DNA from: Thermobispora bispora DSM 43833
Lineage (GTDB): Bacteria; Actinomycetota; Actinomycetes; Streptosporangiales; Streptosporangiaceae
Direction: 5' to 3'
NCBI RefSeq assembly: GCF_000092645.1
Contig: NC_014165.1
Location: 4,125,977-4,189,976 of the forward strand
Length of the DNA: 64,000 bases
Positions 16,831-25,914 of this stretch are shown here, piece by piece. Below the pieces are notes generated by a model that worked only from the letters and a program-made list of their open reading frames with translations, searched no databases and had not been told where the DNA came from. The position numbers were made by a program, and so were the translations under genes. Positions within the stretch are counted from its first letter, which is position 1; each line of letters opens with the position of its first letter.

Positions 16831-16986
16831 TCACCAGCAGGTCCCGTCCGAGCACACCGGCGCGTCCTCGGTGCCCGGCATCACCAGGCCCGGCGCCGCC
16901 GGGTACGGCGTGGCGTGCTCGTCGCGGCCGGTGCCGTCCGGCGTGGACGGCGAGGACCGCTCGGCCGGCTGCCGTGGGGTGTCCAT
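16831..16986 (-). CDS. Cysteine-tailed small peptide, 51 aa, upstream of frnE-type gene
   Basis: A short gene missed by length cut-offs. ATG at 16986 follows AGGAGG with a spacing of four. Of 51 sense codons essentially all but one (CCA) end in G or C, as in real genes here. The peptide is Pro/Asp/Thr-rich and probably unstructured. It has no membrane helix and ends APVCSDGTCW, so its only two cysteines are four residues apart at the C-terminus. The next gene is a CPWC thiol oxidoreductase 14 bases downstream. I know of no named family. It could be a redox substrate, a metal-binding tail or a peptide precursor; all of these are guesses. Confidence 0.72.
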   Translation of the reverse strand: MDTPRQPAERSSPSTPDGTGRDEHATPYPAAPGLVMPGTEDAPVCSDGTCW

Positions 16987-16997
16987 CACGCCTCCTG

Positions 16998-17033
16998 GTT
17001 ACTTATTGTGCGTAACAGAACGACACGTAAGTA
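16998..17033. promoter_or_regulatory. Inverted repeats in divergent promoter (HxlR operator candidate)
   Basis: The 75-bp gap between the peptide gene and hxlR-type gene is AT-rich for this genome. It contains two overlapping palindromes: GTTAC (16998-17002) with GTAAC (17012-17016), and TACTTA (17000-17005) with TAAGTA (17028-17033). HxlR/DUF24 proteins bind such sequences in front of their divergent targets. Confidence 0.5.
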
Positions 17034-17061
17034 TCCCAGCCCAGTGAAGGGAGGCACCGCG

Positions 17062-17439
17062 ATGCCGGACACGCGGCCGGATCCGCCCGCCGAGGTCGAG
17101 GACTGCCCCGTCCGCGAGGTGCTCGACCGGGTGGCCGACAAGTGGAGCGTGCTCGTCATCGTGCTGCTCGGCCGGCGCCCGCACCGGTTCGGCGAGCTGC
17201 ACCGCGGCATCGAGGGGATCAGCCAGCGCATGCTCACCCTGACGTTGCGGCAGCTCGAACGCGACGGGCTGGTCCGGCGCACCGTGCACGCGAGCGTACC
17301 ACCCCGGGTCGACTATGAGCTGACACCGCTGGGCCGGACGCTGCTCGCCCCGCTCACCGCGCTGAACGAGTGGGCCATCGCGCACCGCGACGACATCCGG
17401 GCCGCGCGGGCGCGCTACGACCGCGCCACCGCCGAGTGA
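17062..17439 (+). CDS. HxlR-family (DUF24) regulator
   Basis: 125 residues; ATG at 17062 after GAAGGGAGG. Winged-helix core KWSVLVIVLLGRRPHRFGELHRGIEGISQRMLTLTLRQLERDGL is diagnostic. C15 in DCPVREVLD occupies the position of the redox-sensing cysteine of YodB/HypR-type relatives and is followed by the same helix. Divergent from the peptide/FrnE operon, which it probably represses until the thiol is oxidised; this is inference from family and layout. Confidence 0.92.
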   Translation: MPDTRPDPPAEVEDCPVREVLDRVADKWSVLVIVLLGRRPHRFGELHRGIEGISQRMLTLTLRQLERDGLVRRTVHASVPPRVDYELTPLGRTLLAPLTALNEWAIAHRDDIRAARARYDRATAE

Positions 17440-17773
17440 TCCGGGGCACCCCATCGGCCGGTCCCCGGGTACGGCCGGCTTCCGGGTGTGCGGCGGGCCC
17501 GGTCATCCCGGTGCGTCGCATCCCCGTGACGCGACCGGCACTCCCGCGGACGGTCCTCGGCGGAGGACAGGCCGGCACGACACCGATCTCCCGGCGGTCC
17601 GGCGTGCGGACCCGCCGGCGCCGTCCCGGCATGGGCCGCGTCCGTCCCTTCGCGGCGCGCGTTTCCCCGGCGGGCGGAGCCGTACCACCGCTCACCGGCG
17701 GCGGGCGCGGTGACCTCCCCGGCCGGTACGGCGGGCCCGAGGACGGCGCGCCGACCTGGCGAGACCCGGCGCG
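17440..17773. other. Gene-free spacer between hxlR-type gene and dnaB
   Basis: 334 bp of GC-rich sequence between two convergent genes. I see no credible gene, no clear repeat array and only a weak stem over the dnaB stop. Confidence 0.6.
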
Positions 17774-19138
17774 CTAGTGCGCCATGTCGACGAAGCGGCT
17801 GTAGTGCCCCTGGAAGGCGACGGTGACGGTGGCGGTCGGGCCGTTGCGGTGCTTGGCGACGATCAGGTCGGCCTCCCCGGCCCGCGGCGACTCCGGCTCG
17901 TAGGCGTCCTCCCGGTGGAGCAGGATCACCACGTCCGCGTCCTGCTCGATCGACCCCGACTCCCGCAGGTCGGAGATCTGCGGGCGCTTGTCCTGGCGCT
18001 GCTCCGGACCCCGGTTGAGCTGGGAGATCGCGACGACGGGGACCTCGAGCTCCTTGGCGAGGAGCTTGAGCGCCCGGGAGATCTCCGAGACCTCCTGCTG
18101 GCGGCTCTCGTGCTTCTTGTTCGAGCTCATCAGCTGGAGGTAGTCGACGATCACGAACCTGAGGTCGTGCCGCTGCTTGAGCCGACGGCACTTGGCCCGG
18201 ATCTCCATCATCGACATGTTCGGGGAGTCGTCGATGAAGAGCGGGGCGTTGGCGACCTCGCCCATCCGGCGGGCCATGCGGGTCCAGTCCTCGTCGCTCA
18301 TCATCCCGGAGCGCATGGTGTGGAGCGGCACCCGGGCCTCGGCGGAGAGCAGCCGCATGGTGATCTCGTTGCGGGACATCTCCAGCGAGAAGATCACCGT
18401 GGTGAGGCCGTGCTTGATCGCCGCGGACCGGGCGAAGTCCAGCCCCAGCGTGGACTTGCCGATGGCGGGGCGCGCCGCGATGACGATCATCTGCCCGGGG
18501 TGGAGCCCGTTGGTGAGGGCGTCGAGGTCCTGGAACCCGGTCGGAACCCCGACGAGCTGGCCGTTGCGGCTGCTGATGGCCTCGATCTCGTCCAGGGCGC
18601 CGGGCATGATCTCGGAGAGCGGGAGGTAGTCCTCGCTGGTGCGGCGCTCGGTGACCTTGAACAGCTCGGCCTGGGCCCGGTCGACGAGGTCGTCGACGTC
18701 CTCGCCGGTCCCGCCGTACCCGTAGGAGACGATCCGGGTGCCGGCCTCGATCAGCCGCCGGAGGATGGCCTGCTCTTTGACGATCTTCGCGTAGTACCCG
18801 GCGTTGGCGGCGGTGGGCACGGTGGCGGTGAGGGTGTGCAGGTAGGCGCCGCCGCCGACCCGGGCGACCTCGCCGCGCTTCTGCAGCTCATCGAAGACCG
18901 TGACCGAGTCGGCCGGTTCGCCCCGGCCGTAGAGGTCGATGATCACGTCGTAGATGATCTGGTGGGCGGGCCGGTAGAAGTCCTCCGAGCGGAGCACCTC
19001 GATCACGTCGGCGATGGCGTCCTTGGAGAGGAGCATGCCGCCGAGCACCGACTGCTCGGCCTCGATGTTGTGCGGCGGCGTCCGCTCAAAGATCGAGTTC
19101 GATCCCCCGGGTCCTGCCGGAAAATCGAGAACGCTCAC
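17774..19138 (-). CDS. dnaB: Replicative DNA helicase
   Basis: 454 residues, no intein. N-terminal primase-interaction domain begins PPHNIEAEQSVLGGMLLS. RecA-like motor follows with Walker A at 222-230 (ARPAIGKST; more often GRPGMGKST in other bacteria), H2 motif VIFSLEMSRNEI, Walker B FVIVDYLQLM and the C-terminal RESGSIEQDADVV arginine-finger region. GTG at 19138 after GGGGG. The upstream region carries DnaA-box-like sequences. Confidence 0.97.
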   Translation of the reverse strand: MSVLDFPAGPGGSNSIFERTPPHNIEAEQSVLGGMLLSKDAIADVIEVLRSEDFYRPAHQIIYDVIIDLYGRGEPADSVTVFDELQKRGEVARVGGGAYLHTLTATVPTAANAGYYAKIVKEQAILRRLIEAGTRIVSYGYGGTGEDVDDLVDRAQAELFKVTERRTSEDYLPLSEIMPGALDEIEAISSRNGQLVGVPTGFQDLDALTNGLHPGQMIVIAARPAIGKSTLGLDFARSAAIKHGLTTVIFSLEMSRNEITMRLLSAEARVPLHTMRSGMMSDEDWTRMARRMGEVANAPLFIDDSPNMSMMEIRAKCRRLKQRHDLRFVIVDYLQLMSSNKKHESRQQEVSEISRALKLLAKELEVPVVAISQLNRGPEQRQDKRPQISDLRESGSIEQDADVVILLHREDAYEPESPRAGEADLIVAKHRNGPTATVTVAFQGHYSRFVDMAH

Positions 19139-19233
19139 TCGGCACCCCCTTGCCCAGCAGCACCACCGACCTCAATTCGGAGCGCAAGTTTCGTCTCACA
19201 CCTCGGTCAGGGCAACTCGATCTGTCGACAGTG

Positions 19234-19363
19234 CTGTGGATAACGTGTGCAGACGCCGGCCACGACGTGTGGGAAGCCTGGGGACGACCCTGTGGAAAAC
19301 GCCGGCCTCCACCCCCAGAAGCCCTGCTGAGCTGGGAAAGTTCTGTCCACGTGCTGTGGAACA
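19234..19363 (+). promoter_or_regulatory. Three DnaA-box-like sequences between dnaB and MATE gene
   Basis: CTGTGGATAA (19234-19243) matches the DnaA box TTGTGGATAA at nine of ten positions. CTGTGGAAAA (about 19290) and CTGTGGAACA (about 19354) are weaker. All three point the same way and lie in the divergent promoter gap upstream of dnaB. DnaA control of dnaB is possible; it is inferred from sequence only. Confidence 0.4.
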
Positions 19364-19424
19364 AATAAAGTTCTCCTCAGCGCCCATGCCGGCCGGGCAG
19401 GGCGACGTGAAACAGAAGGGGGCC

Positions 19425-20786
19425 ATGTCACACACGACCGAGACCGGCCGGCGCGACCGTTCGAGCCGAGTCAGCGACCGGGAGATCCTCCGGCTGGCCG
19501 TACCCGCCTTCGGCGCCCTGGTCGCCGAGCCGCTCTTCCTGCTCACCGACTCCGTCATCGTCGGCCACCTCCCCGATCCGGCGCTCGGCGCGCTCGGGCT
19601 GGCCGGCACGGTGCTCGCCGCGCTGGTCGGCCTCTGCGTCTTCCTCGCGTACGGCACCACCGCGGCCGTGGCGAGGCAGCTCGGCAGCGGGAACCTCGCG
19701 CAGGCGATGCGCCGGGGCATCGACGGCCTATGGCTGGCGGCCGTGATCGGCGTCACCATCAGCGCCGTATGCTGGCCGTTGGCGCCATCAATCGTACATG
19801 TGTTCGGAGCCGAGGGCACGCTCGCCACGCTGGCCGTCACCTATCTCCGGGTCAGCCTGTTCGGCGTGCCCGCCATGCTGCTGGTGCTCGCCGGCACCGG
19901 GGTGCTGCGCGGGCTGCAGGACACCCGCACCCCGCTGGTCATCTCGGTGAGCGCGTTCACGCTCAACGCCCTGCTCAACGCGTGGTTCGTCCTCGGGCTC
20001 GGCTGGGGCATCGCCGGGTCGGCCGCGGGCACCGTCATCGCCCAGGTCCTCTCGGCCGCCGTCTACCTCGTCCTGGTGGTCCGCGCCGCCCGGCGGCACG
20101 GAACCTCGCTCCGCCCCGACCCCGCGGGGCTGCGCTCCGCGGGCGGCGCCGGCTTCGCCCTGTTCATCCGCACGGTCAGCCTGCAGGCCACGCTGCTCAT
20201 CACCGCCTCGCTCGCCACGCGGATGGGCGACGCGCAGATCGAGGCGCACACCATCGCGGCGCGGATCTGGACCTTCCTCGCGTTCGCCCACGACTCGATC
20301 GCCATCGCCGGGCAGGCGATCATCGGCCGCACGCTCGGCGCCGGTGACACCGCGGCCACCCGCGCCGCCACCACCCGCATGGTGACCTGGGGCATCGGCT
20401 GCGGCGTGGTCTTCGGGATCGCCATCGTGCTGCTCCGGCCGGTCATCCCCGGGATCTTCGACGCCGACCAGGCCGTCGCCGCCGAGCTCGCCTCGGTGCT
20501 CTGGCTGGTCGCGCTCTTCCAGCCGATCGCGGGCGTGGTCTTCGTGCTCGACGGGGTGCTGATCGGCGCCGGCGACCAGCGCTATCTCGCCTGGGCCCAG
20601 CTCGCCGCCACGCTCGCCTTCCTCCCGTTCGCCCTGCTCGCCGGGAGCCTCTTCGCCCTGTGGATCGCCTTCGGCGTGTGGATGGCGGCGCGGGCGCTCA
20701 CCCTCGGCACCCGGGCGTACGGCACGGCCTGGATGGTAACCGGGGCCGGCACCCCCGCGACGGCCGACCGCGGGTCCGGCGCGTGA
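19425..20786 (+). CDS. MATE-family efflux transporter
   Basis: 453 residues with twelve predicted membrane helices. Starts near RLAVPAFGALVAEPLFLLTDSVIVGHL, the DinF-type MATE signature. The second half has the matching IWTFLAFAHDSIAIAGQAIIGRTLGAGD block. ATG at 19425 follows AAGGGGG; the frame is open upstream through the dnaB promoter but is noncoding there. Exports cationic or other toxic compounds using an ion gradient; substrate unknown. Confidence 0.93.
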   Translation: MSHTTETGRRDRSSRVSDREILRLAVPAFGALVAEPLFLLTDSVIVGHLPDPALGALGLAGTVLAALVGLCVFLAYGTTAAVARQLGSGNLAQAMRRGIDGLWLAAVIGVTISAVCWPLAPSIVHVFGAEGTLATLAVTYLRVSLFGVPAMLLVLAGTGVLRGLQDTRTPLVISVSAFTLNALLNAWFVLGLGWGIAGSAAGTVIAQVLSAAVYLVLVVRAARRHGTSLRPDPAGLRSAGGAGFALFIRTVSLQATLLITASLATRMGDAQIEAHTIAARIWTFLAFAHDSIAIAGQAIIGRTLGAGDTAATRAATTRMVTWGIGCGVVFGIAIVLLRPVIPGIFDADQAVAAELASVLWLVALFQPIAGVVFVLDGVLIGAGDQRYLAWAQLAATLAFLPFALLAGSLFALWIAFGVWMAARALTLGTRAYGTAWMVTGAGTPATADRGSGA

Positions 20787-20871
20787 CCTCCGGCTCCGCG
20801 CCGGCTGAGGCGGGCCACCGCGCCATCACCGGCCCGTGCCCGGTGACCTCCGGTGCCGCACCGGCGGAGGC
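20783..20871. repeat. 60-bp period repeat starting at the MATE stop codon
   Basis: A 29-bp segment that begins with the MATE stop codon (20783-20811, GTGACCTCCGG...) returns at 20843-20871 with 25 of 29 matches. The remainder of the spacer to 21068 is GC-rich with no gene. Confidence 0.6.
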
Positions 20872-21068
20872 TTCGCGGACCGGGGCGGCACGGCACGGCC
20901 GTCGGCCGCGCCGCTCGCCGCCGGGGCGCGGCGCGGTGTTCCTCCCCCGCCCCGGCGGCCGGCGCGAGCGCTCCCGCACGGCCGGCCACGATGCCGCGCG
21001 GCCTGACCGGCCGGCGCGATGGGCGGAATCGGGTCGGGCTCCGGTCGCGGCCGGGTCCCCGCCGCGGG

Positions 21069-21812
21069 CTACAGGCGCCCGGCGTCGACCACCCGCCGGA
21101 GGAAGTCCCGGGTGCGGGGGTGCTCCGGCGCGGTGAACATCCGGTCCGGGGAGCCGCGCTCCAGCAGCACCCCGCCGTCGAGGAAGCAGACGGTGTCGGC
21201 GATCTCCCGGGCGAAGCCCATCTCATGGGTGGCGATGATCATCGTCATCCCGCTCTCCTTCAGCTCCCGGACGAGGCCGAGCACCTCGGTGACGAGGACG
21301 GGGTCGAGCGCGGAGGTGACCTCGTCGAGCAGGAGCAGCCGCGGCTTGGTGGCGATCGCCCGGATGATGGCCACCCGCTGCTGCTGCCCGCCGGAGAGCC
21401 GGTCCGGGTACTCGTGCGCCTTGTCCGCGAGCCCGAACCGCGCGAGCAGCTCTCGCGCCTGGTCCTCGGCCTCCCGGCGGGGCACGCCGTGCACCTTCCG
21501 CGGGGCCAGCGTGATGTTGGCGAGCACGGTGAGGTGCGGGAAGAGGTTGTACGCCTGGAAGACCATGCCGATCCGGCGGCGTACCGCGTCCGCGTCGACC
21601 CGCGGATCGGTGATCTCCTCCCCGTCCAGGTAGATCGCGCCGTCGTCCACGGTCTCGAGCAGGTTGATGCAGCGCAGCAGCGTCGACTTGCCCGAGCCCG
21701 ACGCGCCGATCAGGCAGACCACCTCGTGCGGGGCGACCTCCAGGTCGATCCCGCGCAGCACGCTGTGGTCCCGGTAGCGCTTCCAGACCCCCTCGATCCG
21801 CAGCACGCTCAT
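21069..21812 (-). CDS. Polar amino-acid ABC importer, ATP-binding protein
   Basis: 247 residues. Walker A GASGSGKST (about 36-44), signature LSGGQQQRVAIIRA, Walker B LLLLDEVTSALDP and H-loop THEMGFAREI match the GlnQ/HisP class. ATG at 21812 overlaps the permease stop by four bases. Last gene of a binding protein-permease-ATPase operon. Confidence 0.94.
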   Translation of the reverse strand: MSVLRIEGVWKRYRDHSVLRGIDLEVAPHEVVCLIGASGSGKSTLLRCINLLETVDDGAIYLDGEEITDPRVDADAVRRRIGMVFQAYNLFPHLTVLANITLAPRKVHGVPRREAEDQARELLARFGLADKAHEYPDRLSGGQQQRVAIIRAIATKPRLLLLDEVTSALDPVLVTEVLGLVRELKESGMTMIIATHEMGFAREIADTVCFLDGGVLLERGSPDRMFTAPEHPRTRDFLRRVVDAGRL

Positions 21813-22681
21813 ACCCGGCCGCCTCCCATCTGGCGCCGCGCCGCGCGCTCGGCGAGGTGGTCGGTGAACCGGGCCATGGGCACGGTGAGCACGATGAACA
21901 GCAGCGCGGACGCGAGATAGGGCGTGTAGTTGAACATCGACGCGGTGTGGATCTGGGCCTGCCGCAGCGCCTCCAGCGGTCCGAGCACGGCGACGAGCGC
22001 GCTGTCCTTCTGCAGGGAGGCGAAGTCGTTGAGGAGCGGGGGGATCACCCGGCGGATCGCCTGCGGCAGCACCACGTGGCGCATGGTCTGCCCGTGGGTG
22101 AGCCCGAGCGAGCGCGCGGCCGCCCGCTGGCTCGGGTGGATCGACTCGATGCCCGAGCGGAACACCTCCGCGACGTACGCGCCGTAGGAGAGCACGAGCG
22201 CGATGATCCCGAGGGTGACCGGGTCGGTCGGTGCGCCCTGGAGCTGCAGCGCGGGGATGCCGAAGCCCACCAGGTAGACGAGCAGGATCGTCGGGATGCC
22301 GCGGAAGATGTCGGTGTACAGCACGGCCACGGCGCGCAACGGGAAGAACACCGGCGAGCGCAGCGACCGCACCAGCGCCACGGCGAGCCCGAGCACGAGG
22401 ATGAGCGGCTCGGCGATGAGGAAGATCTTGATGTTGAGCAGGAAGCCCCGGAGCACGTCCGGGAAGGCCGCGGCGAAGGCGGCGGGGCTGAAGAACGTCT
22501 CCTGGACGCGGGGCCAGCCGGGCGACGCCGTGACGGCCCACACCACGATGATCCCGGCCAGGAGCGTGGAAGCGGTCGCGACGGAGGCCGACCGGCGGGC
22601 CTGGCGGCGCCGTTCGGCCTCCCTGCGGAGCTGCCGCTCGCTCTTCACCCACGAGCCGGCGTCGGCCGCCCCCTCGGTCAC
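21809..22681 (-). CDS. Polar amino-acid ABC importer, permease
   Basis: 290 residues. Basic N-terminus rich in Arg/Glu, then about six membrane helices. The HisM/GlnP-type coupling loop is EVFRSGIESIHPSQRAAARSLGLTHGQTMRHVVLPQAIR. GTG start overlaps the stop of the binding-protein gene. Only one permease is encoded, so it should act as a homodimer. Confidence 0.93.
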   Translation of the reverse strand: MTEGAADAGSWVKSERQLRREAERRRQARRSASVATASTLLAGIIVVWAVTASPGWPRVQETFFSPAAFAAAFPDVLRGFLLNIKIFLIAEPLILVLGLAVALVRSLRSPVFFPLRAVAVLYTDIFRGIPTILLVYLVGFGIPALQLQGAPTDPVTLGIIALVLSYGAYVAEVFRSGIESIHPSQRAAARSLGLTHGQTMRHVVLPQAIRRVIPPLLNDFASLQKDSALVAVLGPLEALRQAQIHTASMFNYTPYLASALLFIVLTVPMARFTDHLAERAARRQMGGGRV

Positions 22682-23550
22682 TTCAGCTCCGGCGCGCCGG
22701 CGGCCCCGGTCAGCCAGCGCTGCTCGATGGCGGCGAGCTCACCCGAGGCCTTGAGCTCGCTGAGCGCCTGGTCGACGCAGGGGACGAGCGGGCTGCCCTT
22801 CTCGAACAGCAGGCCGAACTCCTCGGGCGCGTCCGAGCTCGACGCGAACTGGCCGACGATCTTCGACCCCTCCACCTGGGCGGCGGTGACGTAGAACGCG
22901 GTGGGCAGGTCGACGACGATCACGTCGATCTGCTTGTTCTTCAGCGCGTTGATCGCGTCGATCTGCTGGTTGAACACGCTCGGCTCGGTGTTCGGCTGGA
23001 TCACCTGCTGGACGGCCTGGAGCGCCGTGGTGCCGGCCTGCACGCCGAACTTGGCGTCCTTGAGGTCGGCGAGGCTGGTCGCCGCGGCGAACTTCGACCC
23101 CTCCAGCGCCACCACGGCCTGCTTGACCGTGTAGTAGCCCTGGCTGAAGTCGACCGCCTTCTTCCGCTCCTCGGTGATCGAGATCTGGTTGATGTCGAAG
23201 TCGAACTGCTTGGGTCCCGGGGCGAAGGACGAGTCGAACGGCACCACGGTCCAGGTGACCTCGTCCTTGGTGAAGCCGAGCCGCTCGGCGACCGCGTAGG
23301 CGACCGCGCTCTCGAACCCCTCACCGTTGGTGGGGTCGTCCTTCTTGAACCACGGCTCGTAGGCGGGCTTGTCGGTGCCGATGGTGAGCTTGCCCGGGTT
23401 CTTCACGGGGAGCGCCTCTTTGGCGCAGTTCAGGGAGGCGGTGGCGGAAACGGTGCCTGTGGGGTTCGCGGCCGGGCTTTCCGCCGGGGCGCACGCGGAG
23501 GCCGCCAGCGCGAGAGCTCCGAACGCCAGCAGCAAGGGGGGACGGCGCAT
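22678..23550 (-). CDS. Polar amino-acid ABC importer, substrate-binding lipoprotein
   Basis: 290 residues. ATG at 23550 is picked because GGAGG lies five bases upstream. A signal peptide ends in a lipobox-like LAASAC, so it is probably membrane-anchored through C20. The mature part is an SBP_bac_3 fold (KLTIGTDKPAYEPW, GFESAVAYAVAERLG, DFDINQISITEERKKAVDFSQGYY). The ligand may be glutamine, glutamate or another polar amino acid; the sequence does not settle which. Confidence 0.92.
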   Translation of the reverse strand: MRRPPLLLAFGALALAASACAPAESPAANPTGTVSATASLNCAKEALPVKNPGKLTIGTDKPAYEPWFKKDDPTNGEGFESAVAYAVAERLGFTKDEVTWTVVPFDSSFAPGPKQFDFDINQISITEERKKAVDFSQGYYTVKQAVVALEGSKFAAATSLADLKDAKFGVQAGTTALQAVQQVIQPNTEPSVFNQQIDAINALKNKQIDVIVVDLPTAFYVTAAQVEGSKIVGQFASSSDAPEEFGLLFEKGSPLVPCVDQALSELKASGELAAIEQRWLTGAAGAPELK

Positions 23551-23895
23551 CACAGCCTCCATCAGGTGAAGCAGTACGAATTTCAAAGAAACAGTGGGAG
23601 GATAGCAGCGGTATCCGAATTTATCGGTACAGCGTGGGGGGAATTATCCCAGGCCCCAGCCGCTCGGCCGGCGAGCGAGACAGGCGGCCGGGCGGGCCGC
23701 TCCCGCCGCTCCTGCGCGCCCTCGCGTCCCTCGGCGCATCGGGCGCAACGATGCCGATCGGCGTGCTGGTGAGCCGCCGCCACTTCCCGCGCCGCCCGGC
23801 TCCTTCCCCCCGCCCACGCGGCCCGCCGCCCGCTCGCCGCCTCCCCTCCGGCCGGCGCGGTACGGACCGTCGCGAACCGGCCCGCGGACACCGAA
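23551..23895. other. Gene-free spacer between importer and rplI
   Basis: About 345 bp. The first 90 bases are comparatively AT-rich and should hold the promoter of the importer operon on the minus strand. The rest is GC-rich with no gene or repeat array that I can support. Confidence 0.55.
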
Positions 23896-23926
23896 AGGGC
23901 CCCTCCCCGTGGCGGGGAAGGGCCCT
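23896..23926 (-). terminator. Terminator of the rpsF-ssb-rpsR-rplI operon
   Basis: A 13-bp GC-rich stem with one mismatch and a 5-base loop, followed on the minus strand by CTTTCGG. It starts 25 bases beyond the rplI stop. Confidence 0.8.
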
Positions 23927-23951
23927 CTCAGATGGCCGTCGGGAACGGGCC

Positions 23952-24398
23952 TCAGGCGGCCACGACCTCGATGTCGAGGCTGGCCGAGACCTCCGGGTGC
24001 AGCCGGACGGTGACCCGGTGGGTGCCGAGGCTCTTGATCGGATTCTCGATCATGATGCGGCGCCGGTCGAGCTCGGGACCGCCGGCGGCCTTCACGGCCT
24101 CGGCGATGTCACCGGTGGTGACCGAACCGAACAGGCGGCCGGACTCACCCGCACGGGTCCTCAGCTGCACCTTGAGCGAGCCGAGCTGCTGGGCGATCTC
24201 CTCGGCGGCCTCCCGGTCGCGGATGGAGCGCAGCTCCCGGGCCCGCTTGATCGCGTCGATCTGGGACTGGGCGCCCTTGCTCCAGCGGATCGCCAGCCCA
24301 CGGGGCAGCAGGTAGTTGCGGCCGTAACCGTCCTTGACCTCCACCACGTCACCGGGCGCGCCAAGGCCGGAGACCTCAGAGGTGAGAATGAGCTTCAT
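23952..24398 (-). CDS. rplI: 50S ribosomal protein bL9
   Basis: 148 residues, standard length. N-terminal rRNA-binding domain [36 protein letters not shown], a long connecting helix, and the C-terminal domain ending SLDIEVVAA. Last gene of the operon with rpsF, ssb and rpsR. Confidence 0.98.
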   Translation of the reverse strand: MKLILTSEVSGLGAPGDVVEVKDGYGRNYLLPRGLAIRWSKGAQSQIDAIKRARELRSIRDREAAEEIAQQLGSLKVQLRTRAGESGRLFGSVTTGDIAEAVKAAGGPELDRRRIMIENPIKSLGTHRVTVRLHPEVSASLDIEVVAA

Positions 24399-24416
24399 GT
24401 CCTGAGTCCTCCTCCC

Positions 24417-24653
24417 TTAGCGCGAGGTGCTGGTGTACGGCAGCAGGGCCATCTCGCGGGCGTTCTTGATCGCGGTGGCCACGTCACGCTGGTGCTGGGT
24501 GCAGTTCCCCGTCACCCGGCGGGCACGGATCTTGCCGCGGTCGGAGATGAACTTGCGCAGCAGCGCGGTGTCCTTGTAGTCGACGTACGAGATCTTCTCG
24601 TGACAGAAGAGGCAAACCTTCTTCTTCGGTTTGCGCACTGCCGTCTTCGCCAT
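24417..24653 (-). CDS. rpsR: 30S ribosomal protein bS18 (zinc-binding form)
   Basis: 78 residues. Contains CLFC (C14, C17) and a later cysteine in [13 protein letters not shown], so it is the C-plus, zinc-binding version. Actinobacteria often also have a zinc-free paralogue controlled by Zur. ATG at 24653 after AAGGGAGC. Confidence 0.98.
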   Translation of the reverse strand: MAKTAVRKPKKKVCLFCHEKISYVDYKDTALLRKFISDRGKIRARRVTGNCTQHQRDVATAIKNAREMALLPYTSTSR

Positions 24654-24836
24654 CGTGGTGCTCCCTTTCAGAGCCCCGCGTACCGCGGGAATGGTCGATC
24701 GGTTGAGTGATGCGGAGGATGACCGAAGCGTCGATCACGCGCGTCCCCGGCCCGCCGGACTCGCCCGCCGCCCGAGCACCGGCCGGCGCTCACGCCGGCA
24801 CGGCCCGGTGCACCCCGGCGGGACGACCGGACCGGG

Positions 24837-25352
24837 TCAGAACGGGGGCTCGTCGCTGAAGTCGCCGCCGAATCCGCCGTCCTGCGCGCCACCGCCGCCG
24901 CCGTACCCATAGCCCGGCGGCGGAGCCGGCGTCGCGGTCGCCCACGGGTCGGCCGCGGGGCCGCTCCCGAAGCCGCCGCTCTGCCGGGTGGTCTTGTTCA
25001 CCTTGGCGGTGGCGTTGCGCAGCGAGGGGCCGACGTCATCGACCTCGACCTCGTAGACCGTCCGCCTCTCACCTTCCTTGGTCTCATACGACCGCTGACG
25101 CAGCCGCCCCTGCACGATCACCCGCATGCCGCGCTGCAGGCTCTCGGCGACGTTCTCCGCCGTCTGCCGCCACACGTTGCAGGTGAGGAACAGAGCCTCG
25201 CCGTCCTTCCACTCGTTGGTCTGCCGGTCGAGGTACCGCGGAGTGGACGCGACGCGGAACCGCGCCACGGCCTGCCCCGTGGGGGTGAAGCGCAGCTCCG
25301 GGTCGTCGACGAGGTTGCCGACGATGGTTATCTGGGTATCGCCTGCTGCCAT
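24837..25352 (-). CDS. ssb: Single-stranded DNA-binding protein
   Basis: 171 residues. OB fold at residues 1-110 ([30 protein letters not shown], then [36 protein letters not shown]). A Gly/Pro-rich linker follows, and the acidic tail ends DFSDEPPF, the partner-binding tip. Lies between rpsF and rpsR as in other bacteria. Confidence 0.98.
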   Translation of the reverse strand: MAAGDTQITIVGNLVDDPELRFTPTGQAVARFRVASTPRYLDRQTNEWKDGEALFLTCNVWRQTAENVAESLQRGMRVIVQGRLRQRSYETKEGERRTVYEVEVDDVGPSLRNATAKVNKTTRQSGGFGSGPAADPWATATPAPPPGYGYGGGGGAQDGGFGGDFSDEPPF

Positions 25353-25429
25353 CGGTCGCTTCGCCTTTCCTATCCCGTCGGGCCCCGTTCAGCGCCAGAG
25401 TACGGCGCTCGCCCGACAATCGCGGCGGG

Positions 25430-25720
25430 TCAGTGGAGGTCGGGACGGATGACCTTGGTGCGGAGCACGTTCTCGTTGAGGTTGAGCTGACGGTCCAGCT
25501 CCCGAACGGTCTCCGGCTTGCAGGTCAGGTCGATGACGGCGTAGATGCCCTCCGACCGCTTGGCGATGTCGTAGGCCAGCTTGCGCCGCCCCCAGACGTC
25601 CACCTTCTCCACGGTGCCGCCGTCGTTGCGGACGATGCTGAGGAACTGGTCGAGCGACGGCTCGACGGTGCGCTCATCGAGGGACGGGTCGAGGATGACC
25701 ATCATCTCGTAACGGCGCAT
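25430..25720 (-). CDS. rpsF: 30S ribosomal protein bS6
   Basis: 96 residues, full length, beginning [19 protein letters not shown]. First gene of the rpsF-ssb-rpsR-rplI operon. The 190-bp gap to the divergent membrane-protein gene must hold its promoter. AAGGAGG precedes the start. Confidence 0.98.
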   Translation of the reverse strand: MRRYEMMVILDPSLDERTVEPSLDQFLSIVRNDGGTVEKVDVWGRRKLAYDIAKRSEGIYAVIDLTCKPETVRELDRQLNLNENVLRTKVIRPDLH

Positions 25721-25914
25721 GAGAGATCCGAAACCTCCTTCGGACTTTCGCGGTCACGACACCCTGCCGTGACAGGAGGATCCCTGCGACTGGGGCCGGA
25801 CTGCTCCCGCCACGGCCCACGTCAGACGCATTCGGTTAACCCTATCAGCACTGTGACGATCGCGTGGACCGGGAAAGGAGAGGGGGTAGGCAGCGGACAA
25901 AGGGGGGGATGACG

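Noticed and set aside
17774..19138. An intein in dnaB
   Set aside because: The gene has normal length and uninterrupted motifs.
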